A stretch of 64,000 nucleotides of DNA from contig JADNRZ010000011.1 in the NCBI GenBank assembly GCA_015501605.1, positions 682,001 to 746,000 on the forward strand. Reading direction: 5' to 3'. Shown here piece after piece: positions 1 through 11,967 of this stretch; position 1 is the stretch's first letter; the number at the start of each line of letters is the position of its first letter. This DNA is from Panaeolus papilionaceus (Eukaryota; Basidiomycota; Agaricomycetes; Agaricales). Both the position numbers and the translations under genes were made by a program. The notes below the pieces were generated by a model. It made no database searches and was not told where the DNA came from. It worked only from the letters and a program-made list of their open reading frames with translations.

Positions 1-1626
1 GTCATTTAAGCTGTCGAAGATCTCCGACACAGCCTGATGCCAGACCTCCCTTTTGTGGTTGACAAATGCCTGCTTTCCTGATTCGCTTGACAATTCAGAG
101 ATCTGCAACATAATAATCCATTAATGCAATGTCTCGTATCAACGTCAAGAACGATGAATGTTCCAGGTTTAAGTAATGTGGTCCAATGATTAAAAATTGA
201 CATACAATTGGTAACCATCCAATAAGGCGACCGCCTCCTGCTCCCTCCCCATTTCGAATCTCGACAGGAAGATTTGCACAACGTACGAGAACAGGGTGAC
301 CTTTGGTGTGACCGAATGATGAGAGTCGGGTTTTGTCGGCGTAAAGAATGATTCCAAAAGGTTTTCCTGATGTAGGAAGCGATGACTGTTACAAAGATCA
401 TTCAATTACAATTAGCGCCCAAAATCAATGAATCTGACTCGGAGATGCAACGAACCTGGACCTCCCACCAAGAGTCACTCGTCCAGGGCTCATCATAAAT
501 CCTCTCAAACCCCTGGTTTGAGTTTTCCTTGTGATAAATTCGTACAGCGTCCCACTCGAAATGCGATACAATACTTTTGTTGGTCAATAGCTCACGACAC
601 CAGTCTGCTGTAGACCGACTCCACACGGAATATTCAACATCCTTGCCACGATATGAAATAGTGAATTTGGACTCTTTAAACTGACAGATTATCCTCTTAG
701 CATTCGATTCAGCGAATTTAAAGGATAGAACATACCCCATTGCCACGAATGGCAAGCGCGTGGTCCCATATCCTGTTGAGATCATTACGGCTCGTGAGAG
801 TAAACTGGGTCGATGATGTACTCTCTCCAATTGCATCCTGAATGAGAGAAATAGTTGTATCAATCTGGCGGCTATTCATGTGTGCGTTGAGCATCAGCTC
901 GGCCACCTCAAAGTCAAGGCGGGTGCGGAATGGCCTCCATGGCCGTTCATCGACTTCGTTAACTGCTGAGCGCTCCTTCTCCATCTTGGCCTCCTTCTCA
1001 CAATACTTGACCCGTGTCATCGTAACTGGGTCTTTGTGACAGTGTGGGTGCATCTCGAGTTTGATTTCTGGCACCAATAGTAGTTGACCACCGTTGCCAC
1101 TGATATTCACATTGCCGGGATTGGTCGAGGATACGTGGCCAATGTCAGTATCAGCATTTTGAGTCACAGATTCGGATGTGCTCTGATCATTTGGTGTATT
1201 ATTAGGGAGTCCAGGTTCAGGAGATGTTGACAGATTCGCATCGGGTGTATCAAATCCAGGAGTCAAACCACGGGTATATAGTTCCACCGGAGCATCGTCG
1301 GTGCCCCTCAATGCCTGCTGGATCGCGTCTGTCCCTATTAAATTTGATACAATTTAAATGATGAGCGTTCATTGACAGATTATAGTATAGATTTAGAGTT
1401 AAAATTTAAAGAAAAATGTGGGTTGAACACACTTACACATTTGTTGCTCGTGCTCCACCAAGTCTAGTAGAGCACGCTGCTCGCGACCGTGGATATCTGG
1501 TCGAGCGGCCATATCTGTGGGCCCCACATTGGTGCGATTATTTTGAGGGTTCTGAGGACATGCGCGCTCGTGTGATTTGATGCCCTGCGGCTGGCAGATC
1601 CTCGGACAGTACTGGCAGGTAGGCAT
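1..1626 (-). CDS. Plavaka-type DNA transposase, N-terminal half (partial at window edge)
   Basis: Five exons join in frame on the minus strand: 1626-1437, 1334-736, 695-456, 385-206 and 102-1, where the window ends. All donors are GTNNGT-like and all acceptors AG, and no stop interrupts the 437 codons. The protein starts with a C2H2-like finger (MPTCQYC, then KSHERAC), followed by an acidic/Thr-rich linker. Next comes the block PFRTRLDFEVAELML, and then FERIYDEPWTSDSWWEVQ, ILYADKTRLSSFGHTKG, GRLIGWLPI and the VNHKREVWHQAV stretch. I recognise this order from Plavaka elements of basidiomycetes (a CACTA/EnSpm relative). Family assignment is from memory of these motifs; the catalytic core lies outside the window. 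Because all splice sites and frames are intact here, this copy may be young or active. Confidence 0.82.
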
Positions 1627-2912
1627 TGAATAAAAATTAACAGATTTAGAACAAGGATGAGGCTGAGATCAGCTGCGCGGGTCCAGGTGATTCCAAAGTT
1701 GATGCTCTGATTCAGAGGGTCGCTCCAGGCTGTGGTTAGAGTCTGAATACGAATCGTCGAGAATGAAATGGGTGTCATATATATGGCAGAGCTTCATCTT
1801 CTAGTGCTTAGACTAGCTTTTATAATTCACGGTTCAGTCCATAATTTGACCTTCATTTAAATTAAAGCCAATTTAGTCAAATCACTTATATAGTGTTATA
1901 TGCTAATTGTCAGCGTCTAGAGCATCAGAATCCCAAGTTAAATAAAGTAGATTTTCTAATGCTGCTCTAGTTACGACGTAGAAGTACAGTGTTCAATTCA
2001 GAATTTAAATATTTATATCAATTTAGTAGCATTTCTCATTTCACGACAACATCATGAGTTTTAGACTTTCTTTCAGAATCACGCCCACTCTAAATTAACC
2101 TGGTGAAACGTTACAGTGCATCTTAGACTGAATCCTAATTTAAATTTAAATGCCAATTAATATATTTAGAGCTAGAAAAGTCTAGCAATTTGTGAATACA
2201 CCGATTCAGAGTCTACGAAATTGTCACGGGATTCAGATTGAGCATGTGAGCCTTTATAATAAACGGCACCTCGATGTCGATGTCAATGGCCCAGATAATT
2301 AATACATTAGTATGTATTATAATTGACCTGGACCTGTGACCCTTCAGGGATGTTGCACCTTGTGATGCGCTAGGTATCCTGAGAAGCGACCGCTGGCCCT
2401 GATAAGCCGAAAACCACTTCCTTATAAGGGTTGAGGGGGGGCTGATAAGGTTCAAGCCTTATAAGGCATTTCAGGAGTTTCCGACAAGGGAAGTAAAGTA
2501 AAGTAGTATCGTAAATAGGTACTAGCGATGTGTATTAACCAGCAATAGAAGATTGGTTTCTTTTTCTCTCGATCTCTCTTGTCTCTTTCTGAGGAATGGC
2601 AATGGCAATGATGGGGATGGTACCGGTGTGCTGGGGACCAACCGAAGGATATGACTGGTGGACGAGCGAAAGGGGTGGTAAGACCGCACAATGCGAGTTT
2701 GTGGATTTTATTACATGCGAAGGAGGTGAGGAACTTGAAGAAGGGTAGAAATTAAACAAAAATTTTGTAGGATGTGAGAAGATGAAGGAGGCGAGAGGTG
2801 TAGACCAGGACTCTGATCAACGCAGGTGCACTTCGTGAAAGTCAAGCGCGAACAGTGCGCACCCCACCTGAAAGATGTGCTGACGTGATGTGGTGGTATG
2901 CTCGTCATTATC
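1627..2912. other. Intergenic, AT-rich; possible transposon subterminal region
   Basis: No convincing gene. Positions about 1785-2220 are AT-rich and contain repeated short words (TTTAAATT, CTAGA, CCAATTTA or CCAATTAA). This is upstream of the Plavaka start codon and could be the element's subterminal region, but I could not find its terminal repeat. Around 2400-2470 the word CCTTATAAGG recurs. The short reading frames in 2.2-2.9 kb have no recognisable domain or consistent exon structure. Confidence 0.35.
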
Positions 2913-4431
2913 TCAGCGGTCAGCTTCGTAAACCCACACCACCAAGTTGATACGAGAATTCAAAGACCCTCTAAAAGCCGGGAAGGAAGATTCGATACAC
3001 CTGTACAGGTCCGCCTGCACCTTGTTGTCGACGTTGGGTGGGTAATACAAAGTTGCAGGGCTTTCCAGACAGATGCGGAACGTAATCCATCGGAGCAGGG
3101 GAAACATGGTCGAGTCGACGAAGAGCGCCGTGTCCAACGTTTTGAGCTGCTGTATCAGCCCAAAGAGCGTCAGCAGCTGGGCAATATCGATCTTCAAAGT
3201 CATGACTAGTTCTTCAAGGGACGCTGGGGACCGGACAAGAGATAGGGCTTTGGATAGGACCTCGATGGTGTCAAGGCTTTGCTGTTCGCCGAAATCTTCG
3301 ATGTCAAACCTAATGTGTAGTGTCCTGAGACTGCCAACGTGTTGAGGTAGAAACCGATGGATATTTAAGTAGGGAATTAATGAACTATTTTGGACTGGAA
3401 TGATGACGTCTTGGTAAATATTATTGCAAGCGAGGTTCCAATGTGCACTCACAGGTGACATCCAAGTAGCGGATGTTTGGTGCGTGTTGCAGAGTTTGAT
3501 ATACTTCTGCTGCTTCTTGTTCAGATTCCGGCATGGCAGTAAGATCTTGTAATTGCTCGAACAACTTGATGCCCATCCCAGAAGCCATAGACAGGGGTAA
3601 ATATAACAATAATGAACGATTATCAAGCCAACGATAATCAATCGTGAGTTTCTCGAGACCTTGGAAAGTCGACATAAACTGATCTTTGAACCGGGGCTGA
3701 ATGTGCAGCCCAGCCACGTGAACTGATAGCCGTTTTAAATGAGAGATGGAGCCGAGGAATGCATAGGATACGTTTCTGACACTCGATAGCTTGAGATTCT
3801 CGAGCTTGGATGTCCTTGGGACTGTGCTGGAGGTTGGCTGTGTTTTCCAATCAACGCAATCGCATTCATTCAGGGAGAGCGATTTCAGGTTGGGACAGGA
3901 CAGAAATGATACCAAGTGAACGTCCTTGATGTAATTGAGAGTCAAGTCTGTCAGCGACGTCAACGATGACGATATGTAGTCCGCCCATAAACGGAAGAAA
4001 ACGAAATCGCCCGCATAAAGTTGATCGAACTTGTACGACTCTGCCGCCGACACATCGATGGAACGCAAGTTGGGAAGCTTTAGGAGGGTGTGCATGTTTT
4101 GATCCGGAATATCGCCTACTTGGACCCCTACTTCGGCGGTATAACGAATCTTCTGGACATAGGACGCAAACTGCGGATGCGCAGCGATCGCTCGAATGAT
4201 TCCTTTTTCTGGTCCAGAATCCGACAAACGCTCTAAATCAACTTTTCCTGATTTGAACAAGTAAGCCTGACAGATTGGTACCCATGCCCTACAAACGAGA
4301 CTACATCGTCGAAGACCTTTGATGTTGAGAACAATGTAGTCGTCACTTAGCTCCGAATAAGCGAGGTTCTTCACTATGAGATGGAATATTTCGAGAGGAA
4401 ATGCGGGGCTTTGCAACGATGATGAGGCCAT
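2913..4431 (-). CDS. F-box protein, LRR-like C-terminus (array copy 1, intact)
   Basis: Two exons, 4431-3453 and 3394-2913, join in phase to give 486 codons. The donor is GTGAGT and the acceptor follows ATTCCAG. A start at 4500 is possible, but the ATG at 4431 gives the sequence shared with copy 2 (MASSSLQS against MASSSSQS). Residues 9-55 form an F-box (FPLEIFHLIVKNL, then LRRCSLVCRAWVPICQ). After it comes a run of irregular leucine-rich segments (LPNLRSIDV, LTDLTLNYI, CPNLKSLSLNEC, SKLENLKLSS, LEKLTIDY), the usual plan of basidiomycete F-box proteins. The expected role is a substrate-recruiting subunit of an SCF ubiquitin ligase; that is family knowledge and the substrate is unknown. It is the only uninterrupted member of the three-copy array. 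Confidence 0.8.
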
Positions 4432-5241
4432 GTTATGTTTGTGGGGGGATTGGAAGAAAGACACTGGGCATCGGGTTTTTATGGGGGTTGAACTCTGCAT
4501 ATCACCCCAATTTGTAGTCAGGTGTTCCCGTTTTCAATTCAATGAAGACCTAGGGAGATTAATGAAGACCTCAATTCACGGCGTCAACTTTTCTCCGCAT
4601 TGAAAAGTCCAATCGGGCACCAATCAGATCAGTTCCAGATAACCAATCTACCGAAATTGTCGGGGACAGCTTATCATCGAGGAGCTCGTGTCCGAGTCGG
4701 TCGGTCTCCTCTGCTCTTTCTTCGCGCGTTTTTTGTATTGTAACTTATTCGAACAATGAAGTGCCGAAAGTATCGTACGTAGCGTGTGTAGCAATGCTGC
4801 GTGCATTTGAATGGTCAATCGAAAACTTTGTCTGCATGTCGCATCATCCCATTGTTCATTTTTGGTTGAGGCCTTTGTTTTTCAACACCCATTCAATTTA
4901 TATCTATCCACAACCATCGCTACGCCACGACAGACCTGATTCGCAATTCGCACAAGATTCCATCCATTTCATTAAGACTCCACCGGCTCGTATTGCGCTT
5001 ATTCACGCGGGCATATGACATTGAGAAGAAACAGCATACGAACACAAGAAAGGGATTGCATATTTTTTGTACACAGGCTAGGTAATCATTATGGCTGCGC
5101 TAAAGAAGTGCATGAAAAATGAAAGCAAAAATGTGGATATTAGCTATGTATATAAAAAAACGTTCCGGAAATAACCCATTAAATCATTCAGACTACTTAA
5201 GAGGGGAGATAGGTAAAAGAGGCGAAAGGTGCAACCGAATG
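4432..5241. other. Intergenic between F-box copies 1 and 2
   Basis: No supported gene. The part just upstream of copy 1 (about 4510-4680) is weakly similar to the region upstream of copy 2 (about 6890-7070), for example CAATCTACCGAA in both, so the duplication unit included the promoter. Confidence 0.4.
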
Positions 5242-5293
5242 CTAGCGCTGACCTACGCGGGTGATGCCATTCGAAGCTGAGCCCCTCGTTGTC

Positions 5294-6822
5294 TCAATCG
5301 TCGAGCCGCTCCTTTTCAACCCAAAGCTTGAAGTTGATACGAGATTTAGAAGAGGACCTTCTGAATGCCTGGAAAGAGGACTCAATATATTGTACAGGTC
5401 CGCCTGCATCTTGTTGTCAACCTTTGGTGACATATACCAATCACCCCAGTGCTCAACACAGATGCGAATCGTGATCCATCTGAGGAGAGGGAACATAGAC
5501 GCGTCTGTGAAGAGCAACGCGTCTAGTATTTTGAGCTGCTGGATCATCCCAAAGAGTGCCAGTAGATATGTAGAGTCGATGGTTATAGTCAATACCAGTT
5601 GTTCGAGGGATGCCGGGGACTTAAGGAGGGATAGCGCCTCAGATATGACCTCGATAGTGTCATCCCATTCATGATAATCAGAGATGCAAAATCTGATGTG
5701 TAAAGTCTTGAGACTGCCAACGGTTTGAGGTAGAAGTTGACGGAGATTTAGATAGGGAAATATTGAACTTTTAGTCACTGGAAAGGTATCACCTTGATCA
5801 ATGGCTTTTGAAATAAGTTTCTGGTGTGCACTCACATTTGACATCCAAGTAGTGGATCGTCGGTGCGTGTTGTAGAGCTTGATATATCTCCTCTGCTTCT
5901 TGTTCGGATTCCGGCATGACAGTAAGGTCTTGTAAATGTTCGAACAACTTGACACCCATCCCTGCAGCGATTGAAAGAGGGATATAGACCCATAGATGAC
6001 GAACATCCCCGTAGGCGTAATCGAAGGTGAGTTTCTCGAGACCTCGAAATGTCGAAATTAACTGATCCCTGGACTTGAGTGGAATTCGCCATGTCACCTC
6101 GCTTACAGATAGCTCCTTTAAATGAGGGATGAAACTGAGGAATGAGTAGGATAGGTTCTTGACACTCGATAGCTTGAGACTCTCGATTTTGGACGCCGCC
6201 AGGACCGTGTTGGAGACCGGTTGTGGCTGCCAATCCGCACAATCACAGAACATTAAACCAAGTGATTTCAGATTGACAGGAGTTTTGTCAAGGGAACGTC
6301 GTCGATGTTGTGGAGAGTCAAGTCTACCAGCGACTCGGAGAATATGCAGTACTGCCATAAACGGAGCAAAACGACATCGTCCGCACAAAGACGATCGAAC
6401 TTGCGCAAAACGGGTTTTGTGGGAGTAGTTGACAGGCGGATAGATAAGGAACGCAAGTTGTGTAGCTGTAGAAGGGTAGAAATAGAAATATTTTGATCTG
6501 CATTGTGGCCTTCTTTGTTCCCCGCAACGGTCGCGCGGCGAATCCTTTGGACGTAGGATGCGATCTTAGGATGCGCATCGATTGCGTGAATGATCTTCAC
6601 GGGCGCAGGCTTGGCTAAACACTTTGAATCAATGGTTGCGGTTTCGAACAAGTACCCCTAGCAGATTGGAACCCATGCCCTACAAACGAGACTACCTCGT
6701 CGAAGGTCGTTGGTGTTATGAACGGTTTCATCGTCAATTAGCTCAGAGCGAGAGAGGTTCTTCAGTATGAGATGGAATATCTCGAGAGGAAATATAGAAC
6801 TTTGGGACGATGACGATGCCAT
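5294..6822 (-). pseudogene. F-box protein pseudogene (array copy 2)
   Basis: Aligning by eye with copy 1 gives the same two-exon plan (6822-5836, then 5777 downward; GTGAGT donor, CCAG acceptor). The start MASSSSQSSIFPLEIFHL is clear. Three lesions are visible. First, a TAG at 6658-6660 stands where copy 1 has the Gln codon of VPICQ, which fits a single C-to-T change. Second, a deletion of about 7 nt near 6274 removes the Cys-Pro expected in LLSCPNLKSL and shifts the frame. Third, loss of one base near 5393-5400 shifts the C-terminus. In the ancestral frame the gene would end at the TGA at 5294-5296; in the present frame it runs on to 5242. LRR-like text between lesions is well preserved, so the decay is recent. 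Confidence 0.8.
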
Positions 6823-7472
6823 GTTGCGTTTGTCTGAGTCCCTCTTCTGGCGATCTGGGAGAAAGACAAGAAGCATCGGTTTCTCTTGTAGTTGGACTAG
6901 ACCCCTACTTTACCGGTTATTCCCGTCATGAATTCAATTGCAGGCATCATAGAGTCAACTCAGTCTTCCCCCATTCGCCCCAAAGCTTTTCAATTAGGCT
7001 CCAATCATCATGTCAGCATAATAATTCTAGGAAACTACTGATCAACAATCTACCGAAGCACTCGGGATTCCTGTATTCTCGTTGTGATTTTTGAGCTCAT
7101 CATCGAAGACCAAGCATCAGACTCGGTGCTAAGAGTCTTCAACTGTAACACGACAAGATCCTATGTCCTGTTTCTCTTCCGTTTCTCTTTCTGGGGGATA
7201 CAGAATTATGCTTGTACAGTTCATCTACATACGAGCAGGATATTCACAGGATACAACAAGGAAAATGAACATCGGGAAGGTTGAAACGCCAACGCTGTCA
7301 GACTAGGCCGCATTGATAGGTTAATGAAAGAACAACATCACGCCGTTACCCTCCACACAGTCTAACCATTTCCTTTAGCAATGGTACAAATCGTCATATC
7401 ATTTGAATTTATTTCCGAGCACTTTGCGCAGCTACACAAGTGTACACAAATGTCAGAAGACAGCATACAATG
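6823..7472. other. Intergenic, no gene seen
   Basis: Upstream DNA of F-box copy 2 and the 3' flank of the Kre9/KNH-like gene. Short reading frames here have no recognisable motif. Confidence 0.4.
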
Positions 7473-8442
7473 TTAAAACGCCAGCGTTAACCCCACCATC
7501 GCAGGCCAGAGTATAAACACCATCCTAAACTTGATCTTCTCCACATCAACCGTGCTTTCCCTTCTCGCCCTTGGTCCTCTGGCTCGTCTCAACATATCGA
7601 GGTGAACACTCGGCGCTCCATTATCGCTTTTGGTGGTTCGAGGTGTCGGTAGCGAATGTTTGAACTTCAACCGTAGGAAGGAAACGCTCAGACGCGCTAC
7701 CGCATTATTTGTTTGCGAGACACCGTGTGAGTTGGGCGTTACGCCAGGACTGCCTGGTACAATAGGTGTAGGGTACGGTGGAGGTGTTGCCGCTGTCGCG
7801 CCTCCACCTCCAGGACCATATCGGCTCATTGCCACAATTCCTGGTCTATTTGGACCCACGGCCCCTCCAAGTCTCGTACTCGTGACACCTGCACTGGGAG
7901 CTATCCCCACCCCCACAGAAGTAAGAGACCCTGTCGGTCGAGGCCCAACTTGATACGTGAGCGGATTCGGCATTATGGCAAAATTGGCGGAGTAGACGGT
8001 AAGCGCTGGGTCGATAGTGACGAATCGCATTGTGTATTGGTGATTGCTGGGCGGCGCGATGGCTGGGACTAAGATAGTTGTGTGCAGTGCCATGGGCTGG
8101 ATGTCTCGTGCAAGAGTGGCGATGAAGGTCTGGTATTGCTCCATTAGAGGGAATGTGTGCGGAATAAAATGTAGTACCATGCACTGTACTCACATCATTA
8201 CGGGCGTACAATTCTATCCTCATTTTCCCCATCGCGCCTAAGAGCGGCTTTCTTCCATCATCAATCCATTCTACCTGTCCTGCTTGACCAGCGATGTATG
8301 TCGTCCCAGATGTTGGCTTCGTAGGATACACCGAGGCTCGGACACGAGTATGATTTCCTAGCAAGAGAGTCACCAGAAGAGCCCAACAATAACGGCGAGG
8401 TGATATTCTTGAAAGGCGAGATGGAAGTAAAGCGGTTATCAT
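7473..8442 (-). CDS. Kre9/KNH-like N-terminal domain, GPI-anchor type cell-wall/membrane protein
   Basis: Two exons, 8442-8194 and 8129-7473 (donor GTGAGT, acceptor ATACCAG, phase 0), give 301 codons. The first 37 residues form a hydrophobic signal segment (WALLVTLLLGNHTRVRA). The mature N-terminus, SVYPTKPTSGTTYIAGQ followed by VEWIDDGRKP, and the later YTMRFVTID and SANFAIMPNPLTY fit the Kre9/Knh1-like domain common in basidiomycete Ser/Thr-rich GPI proteins. The middle is Pro/Gly/Ala-rich. The last 18 residues (FILWPAMVGLTLAF end) are hydrophobic, as expected of a GPI-attachment signal. A role in the cell wall or at the plasma-membrane surface is inferred from the family; the biochemical function is not established. 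It sits between F-box copies 2 and 3 but shows no relation to them. Confidence 0.72.
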
Positions 8443-8963
8443 TGTGTGGTTAATGGCGAACTCGAGATCGACTCAGCAATTTAGAGTGGATATGAATAGT
8501 ACGAGTACTTGTCGGGTCGCGAACCAGGCGATATGTTAGAATATACGAGAGAAGACTGGTGGCTTACAACGGAGCGCAAAGGTGAAATGTGTAGCCTACC
8601 AGAGGCGCGTTAAGAAATTCTACCCTGTGGACGGAAGTAGAAGTGTGTAGGCGGGGTGGTGTTATGGTGCTTCCTGGGTTATGATCCGTTGTTCTATTTA
8701 TAGCACACTGAGAAGAGTCGCGGACGAAGGACGACAAACTGAAAGACGCGCACCGTATATTCATCAATGGACCTCGAGTGTCCCGTATCTTACTGATAAA
8801 AGCTAAGGCGTTAGGAAGGTGATTCCACTTGGTAGAATGCCAGTCAAGAGCTTTAGTAAAGGATCACAAAGCAATATTTAGCCAGAAACGTGGGACATAA
8901 GAACTATTTACAACCAGGCAAGAAAAGACTTATTCAGGATCCGCTCCCCTGAGCCCCCAAAAC
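8443..8963. other. Intergenic, no gene seen
   Basis: Contains the promoter side of the Kre9/KNH-like gene and the 3' flank of F-box copy 3. I see no reading frame with a recognisable domain. Confidence 0.4.
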
Positions 8964-10515
8964 CTAGTTGCTCGTGTCGGCCCTACTTGAGTCCCTGGAT
9001 TCCATTCCCCCTTCGGTATATTCAGCACCGAGCCAAAATTTAATATCGAGACGCGATTTTGGAGAACGTTTGAACCCTTTGAAGGAGGATTCGATGAGCG
9101 CATAGAGATTCTCTTTCATCGACTTGTCCACGACTGGTGACTGCGCTTTAGGGCCACAATAAGTGACGTGGATGTCAAAGGTAATCCACCAGAGAAGAGG
9201 AAACATCGAGGAATCGATGAAGAGTGCGGCATCCAACGTTTCGAGTTGTCGGATTAGGCCGAAGAGCGTCATCCAGTGTGTTGAGTATAATGTTACGCGC
9301 ATCGTGAGCTGTTGTAACGACGCTGGAGACGCGACTAGAGATAACGATTGACTCAGGATCTCAATTGTGTTCGGACAATTCCAGTTGTCGCGTCCGATGA
9401 GAAACATGACGTATAAACTTCTTATCTTGCTAACGTCTTGAGGTAGGAATTGATGGATTTTGACCTTGGGGATAAAAGAGCTGTTTGTGACTGTAACGTT
9501 ATTATTTTATAAAAAATTATTTACAATAAATAAGATATGTTGATGCATTACTTACGGATCCAATCCAAATGTTCCAGAACTGGCGCATGTTGAAGAATAT
9601 CCAGTTCTCCCTCCGCCTCCTCCAATGAATCAGGACTCGCAGCGATCTCCTTCAAGTTCCTAAATAATTTGACTCCTCCCTCTTCAGCAATAGAAAGCAG
9701 AAAGGGGAGCCATGCTGTTGAACCATCGGGAGGGGAAGGGTTATCATCGACATGGAGGATTTGGATACCCTGCAACGGAATAATGAACTGGTCTCTGGGA
9801 GTCTTGGATGGGATATACCACTCGACATGCGTCAGCGACAGTTCTTTCAAGTTAGGAAGAAACGCAAATAGCGCATATGAAATGTTCTGAACGAAATCTA
9901 AGGACAGTGAGCCGATTTGGGGTGCACTATGCACTGTGATGATTGTCAACGAGGTCCCAATCGGAGAAAGCGCAAAATCCCAGACTGAGGGAGCTTAGAT
10001 TGGGACAGGATAGCATTACAATAAGAGGAGGGTCGTTTATCGCAGTTAGAGAGAGGTGCACCAGGGATGTTGAGGAGATGTACGCGTCCCAAAAGCGGAT
10101 AAAACCAAAACTATTGGCCCGGCAGCGATCGAAGTTCCGTGGATTGACGTAGTCTCCGCGAATATAAAGAGAGCTTAGGTTTGGGAGATTGAGAAGCGGT
10201 AAAATCTTTTGCTTGGAAATACTGCGTCGGTCGTTTAATGTGATGGCGTAAAAAATCTCCTTGATGTAAGATGCAATTGGGGAATTTGCCGTTACCGTCA
10301 ATGCCTGCACAATTCCCTCCGCTCCTCGAGATTCCGATAGGCGATCTTGATCAAGCTTTACCTGCCCGAACAGGTGGGCCTGGCAGATCGGAGCCCACGC
10401 TCTGCAAACCAAACTACATTGTCGAAGATCGTCCAAGTGGTAAATCATGCTGTCATCAGGTTCCACCGAGTATGCAACATCCCAAAATAAGCTAGAAAAG
10501 TTCCAAGGGAAACAT
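8964..10515 (-). pseudogene. F-box protein pseudogene (array copy 3)
   Basis: It has the same plan as copies 1 and 2: exon 1 from about 10515 to 9556 (donor GTAAGT), exon 2 from 9490 to 8964 (acceptor after GTTACAG). Recognisable blocks are LRQCSLVCRAWAPICQ, CPNLSSLSLGFC, LPNLKELSLTHVEW and LIRQLETLDAALF, all matching positions in copy 1. The beginning is broken: the F-box start reads FPLELF, then TAG at about 10492-10494, then a frameshift before DVAYSVEPDDS near 10480. A second frameshift near 9930-9955 separates DWDLVDNHH from the frame SAPQIGSLSLDF. It is more diverged from copy 1 than copy 2 is, and its exon 2 encodes a longer tail (RDSSRADTSN). Confidence 0.7.
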
Positions 10516-11287
10516 GAAATTTTGTAGAGGAGGAGAAGTCAAGCTGCGTTTGACCTGCGTGAGGACAAAGTGGAGGTTTTGTCAAAGCTTCATTTCTTGT
10601 TGGCTTGGAGAAGTCCTTACCTCGCTGATTTCCGGCATGGATTCAAGCGGAGTTTAAAAACAACCAATTGCCTCCTTAGGTCTGCATATGTTGCAACTCT
10701 CTAGAATACTGACAAGTCGATTTGACTCTGAAGTATCATATCAAAGCTTCCAATGTGCATTTATCTTGTACACGAAACTTTCATTTCAAACAATATGCAG
10801 CCACTGACACGCACGTTGCATGCGCACACAGCAAAAAATGTCGTTTTGACGATGAACAGGCGCCAACGATGCCAGTGTAAGACACAATCAATATTACCAA
10901 ATCGATACTTTCTGTCCTATCGTCCCAGGTGTCGGCGGACGTGAGTGACCATTTCTCCCTTTAGTTAGTTGACGTGGGTAATGGGATGCTGATCGCATTC
11001 CACGCAGATGTCGTAAGTTAGCCCAGGGTGAAATGTGCATCTTTTAAGCACCGACTGCGACGCCGTTTGCGCAAGCAGCTACTTACGAGGATTGACTATA
11101 ATCAAATATTCAACACTGACCACGGAACTTGTAGGGTTACTAATAAGAACTGGGTTATGTAAATTTACTTGTGATGCAATAACATGTCATATTCAAATTC
11201 AATCACACCTAAGTTTTCTATCGATTCGGCAGCCCGTTCGGAGGTTACGTGTGCAAAGGTGTACCTTAAACCTGAGCTTTTCCGAGG
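10516..11287. other. Intergenic, no gene seen
   Basis: No supported reading frame. Short open frames have no domain, signal or splice pattern I can defend. Confidence 0.4.
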
Positions 11288-11795
11288 TCAGGCAAGGTAT
11301 ATAGGACTTCTCTGCTCTTCTTCACTTCCACGAATGCATCGTAGAATTCTCCAAGTGCACACCATGGGGAAGAAGACTACCAGCGCGCCTAACGCACCCG
11401 TCCCGAAATTCACACCAGGCAGGGTATTAGCCACACCAATCGCCGCAATGAACCCTAAAACACCGCCTCCTATGACAAAGATAGACAGAGCGGATACTGG
11501 ACCCTTACCCCACTCTCTGTAGTTGCGATACACGAGATATTGATAAAGTATCATGCCTTCCCGGTGACCCTGGTCGAATAAATCCCCAATGGATAACACA
11601 TAGGATGGGTTGTAGGGACGACGAACTTTGTATCCTACAATTCTGTATCATAGATGACATCTGGGTGTTAGGTTATATTTACAATAATAGGAGGTGGACG
11701 TACAGAATGATGCTGCCGCTGAAGATGTATAGGAGAAGTTCCGCAAAGTACAGTGTGTACTTGATGAATTGACCGAACTTGGGACACTTCCCCAT
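11288..11795 (-). CDS. Small predicted multi-pass membrane protein of unknown function
   Basis: Exons 11795-11704 (donor GTACGT) and 11642-11288 (acceptor GATACAG) join in phase to 148 residues starting MGKCPKFGQF. Hydrophobic stretches are LYFAELLLYIFSGSIILIVG near residues 14-35, SALSIFVIGGGVLGFIAAIG near 80-100, and a third at GALGALVVFFPMVCTW. Between the first two lies a charged, aromatic segment (QGHREGMILYQYLVYRNYREW). The short tail is acidic. The exon junction falls inside the first helix, which supports the model. I do not recognise the family. An upstream exon is possible, because the frame is open back to a potential acceptor (CTACTAG) before the ATG and an open frame begins MVQTQADNPSLLE at 11967. 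Confidence 0.5.
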
Positions 11796-11967
11796 ATTCG
11801 AAGTAACAATAAATGGCTAGTAGATTAGATGATTCAGTGGTTTTTGGAATTTCACAATGAACGTTGGTTAATGACCACTGGAATATGCCTGGATATAGGT
11901 CTCTGTAAATGGACCAGGCTCCTTCAAGTTCCAGTAATGATGGATTGTCTGCCTGTGTCTGGACCAC

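Noticed and set aside
2213..2908. Overlapping short minus-strand frames upstream of F-box copy 1
   Set aside because: Low-complexity (Ser/Pro/His) frames in three phases with no conserved feature.
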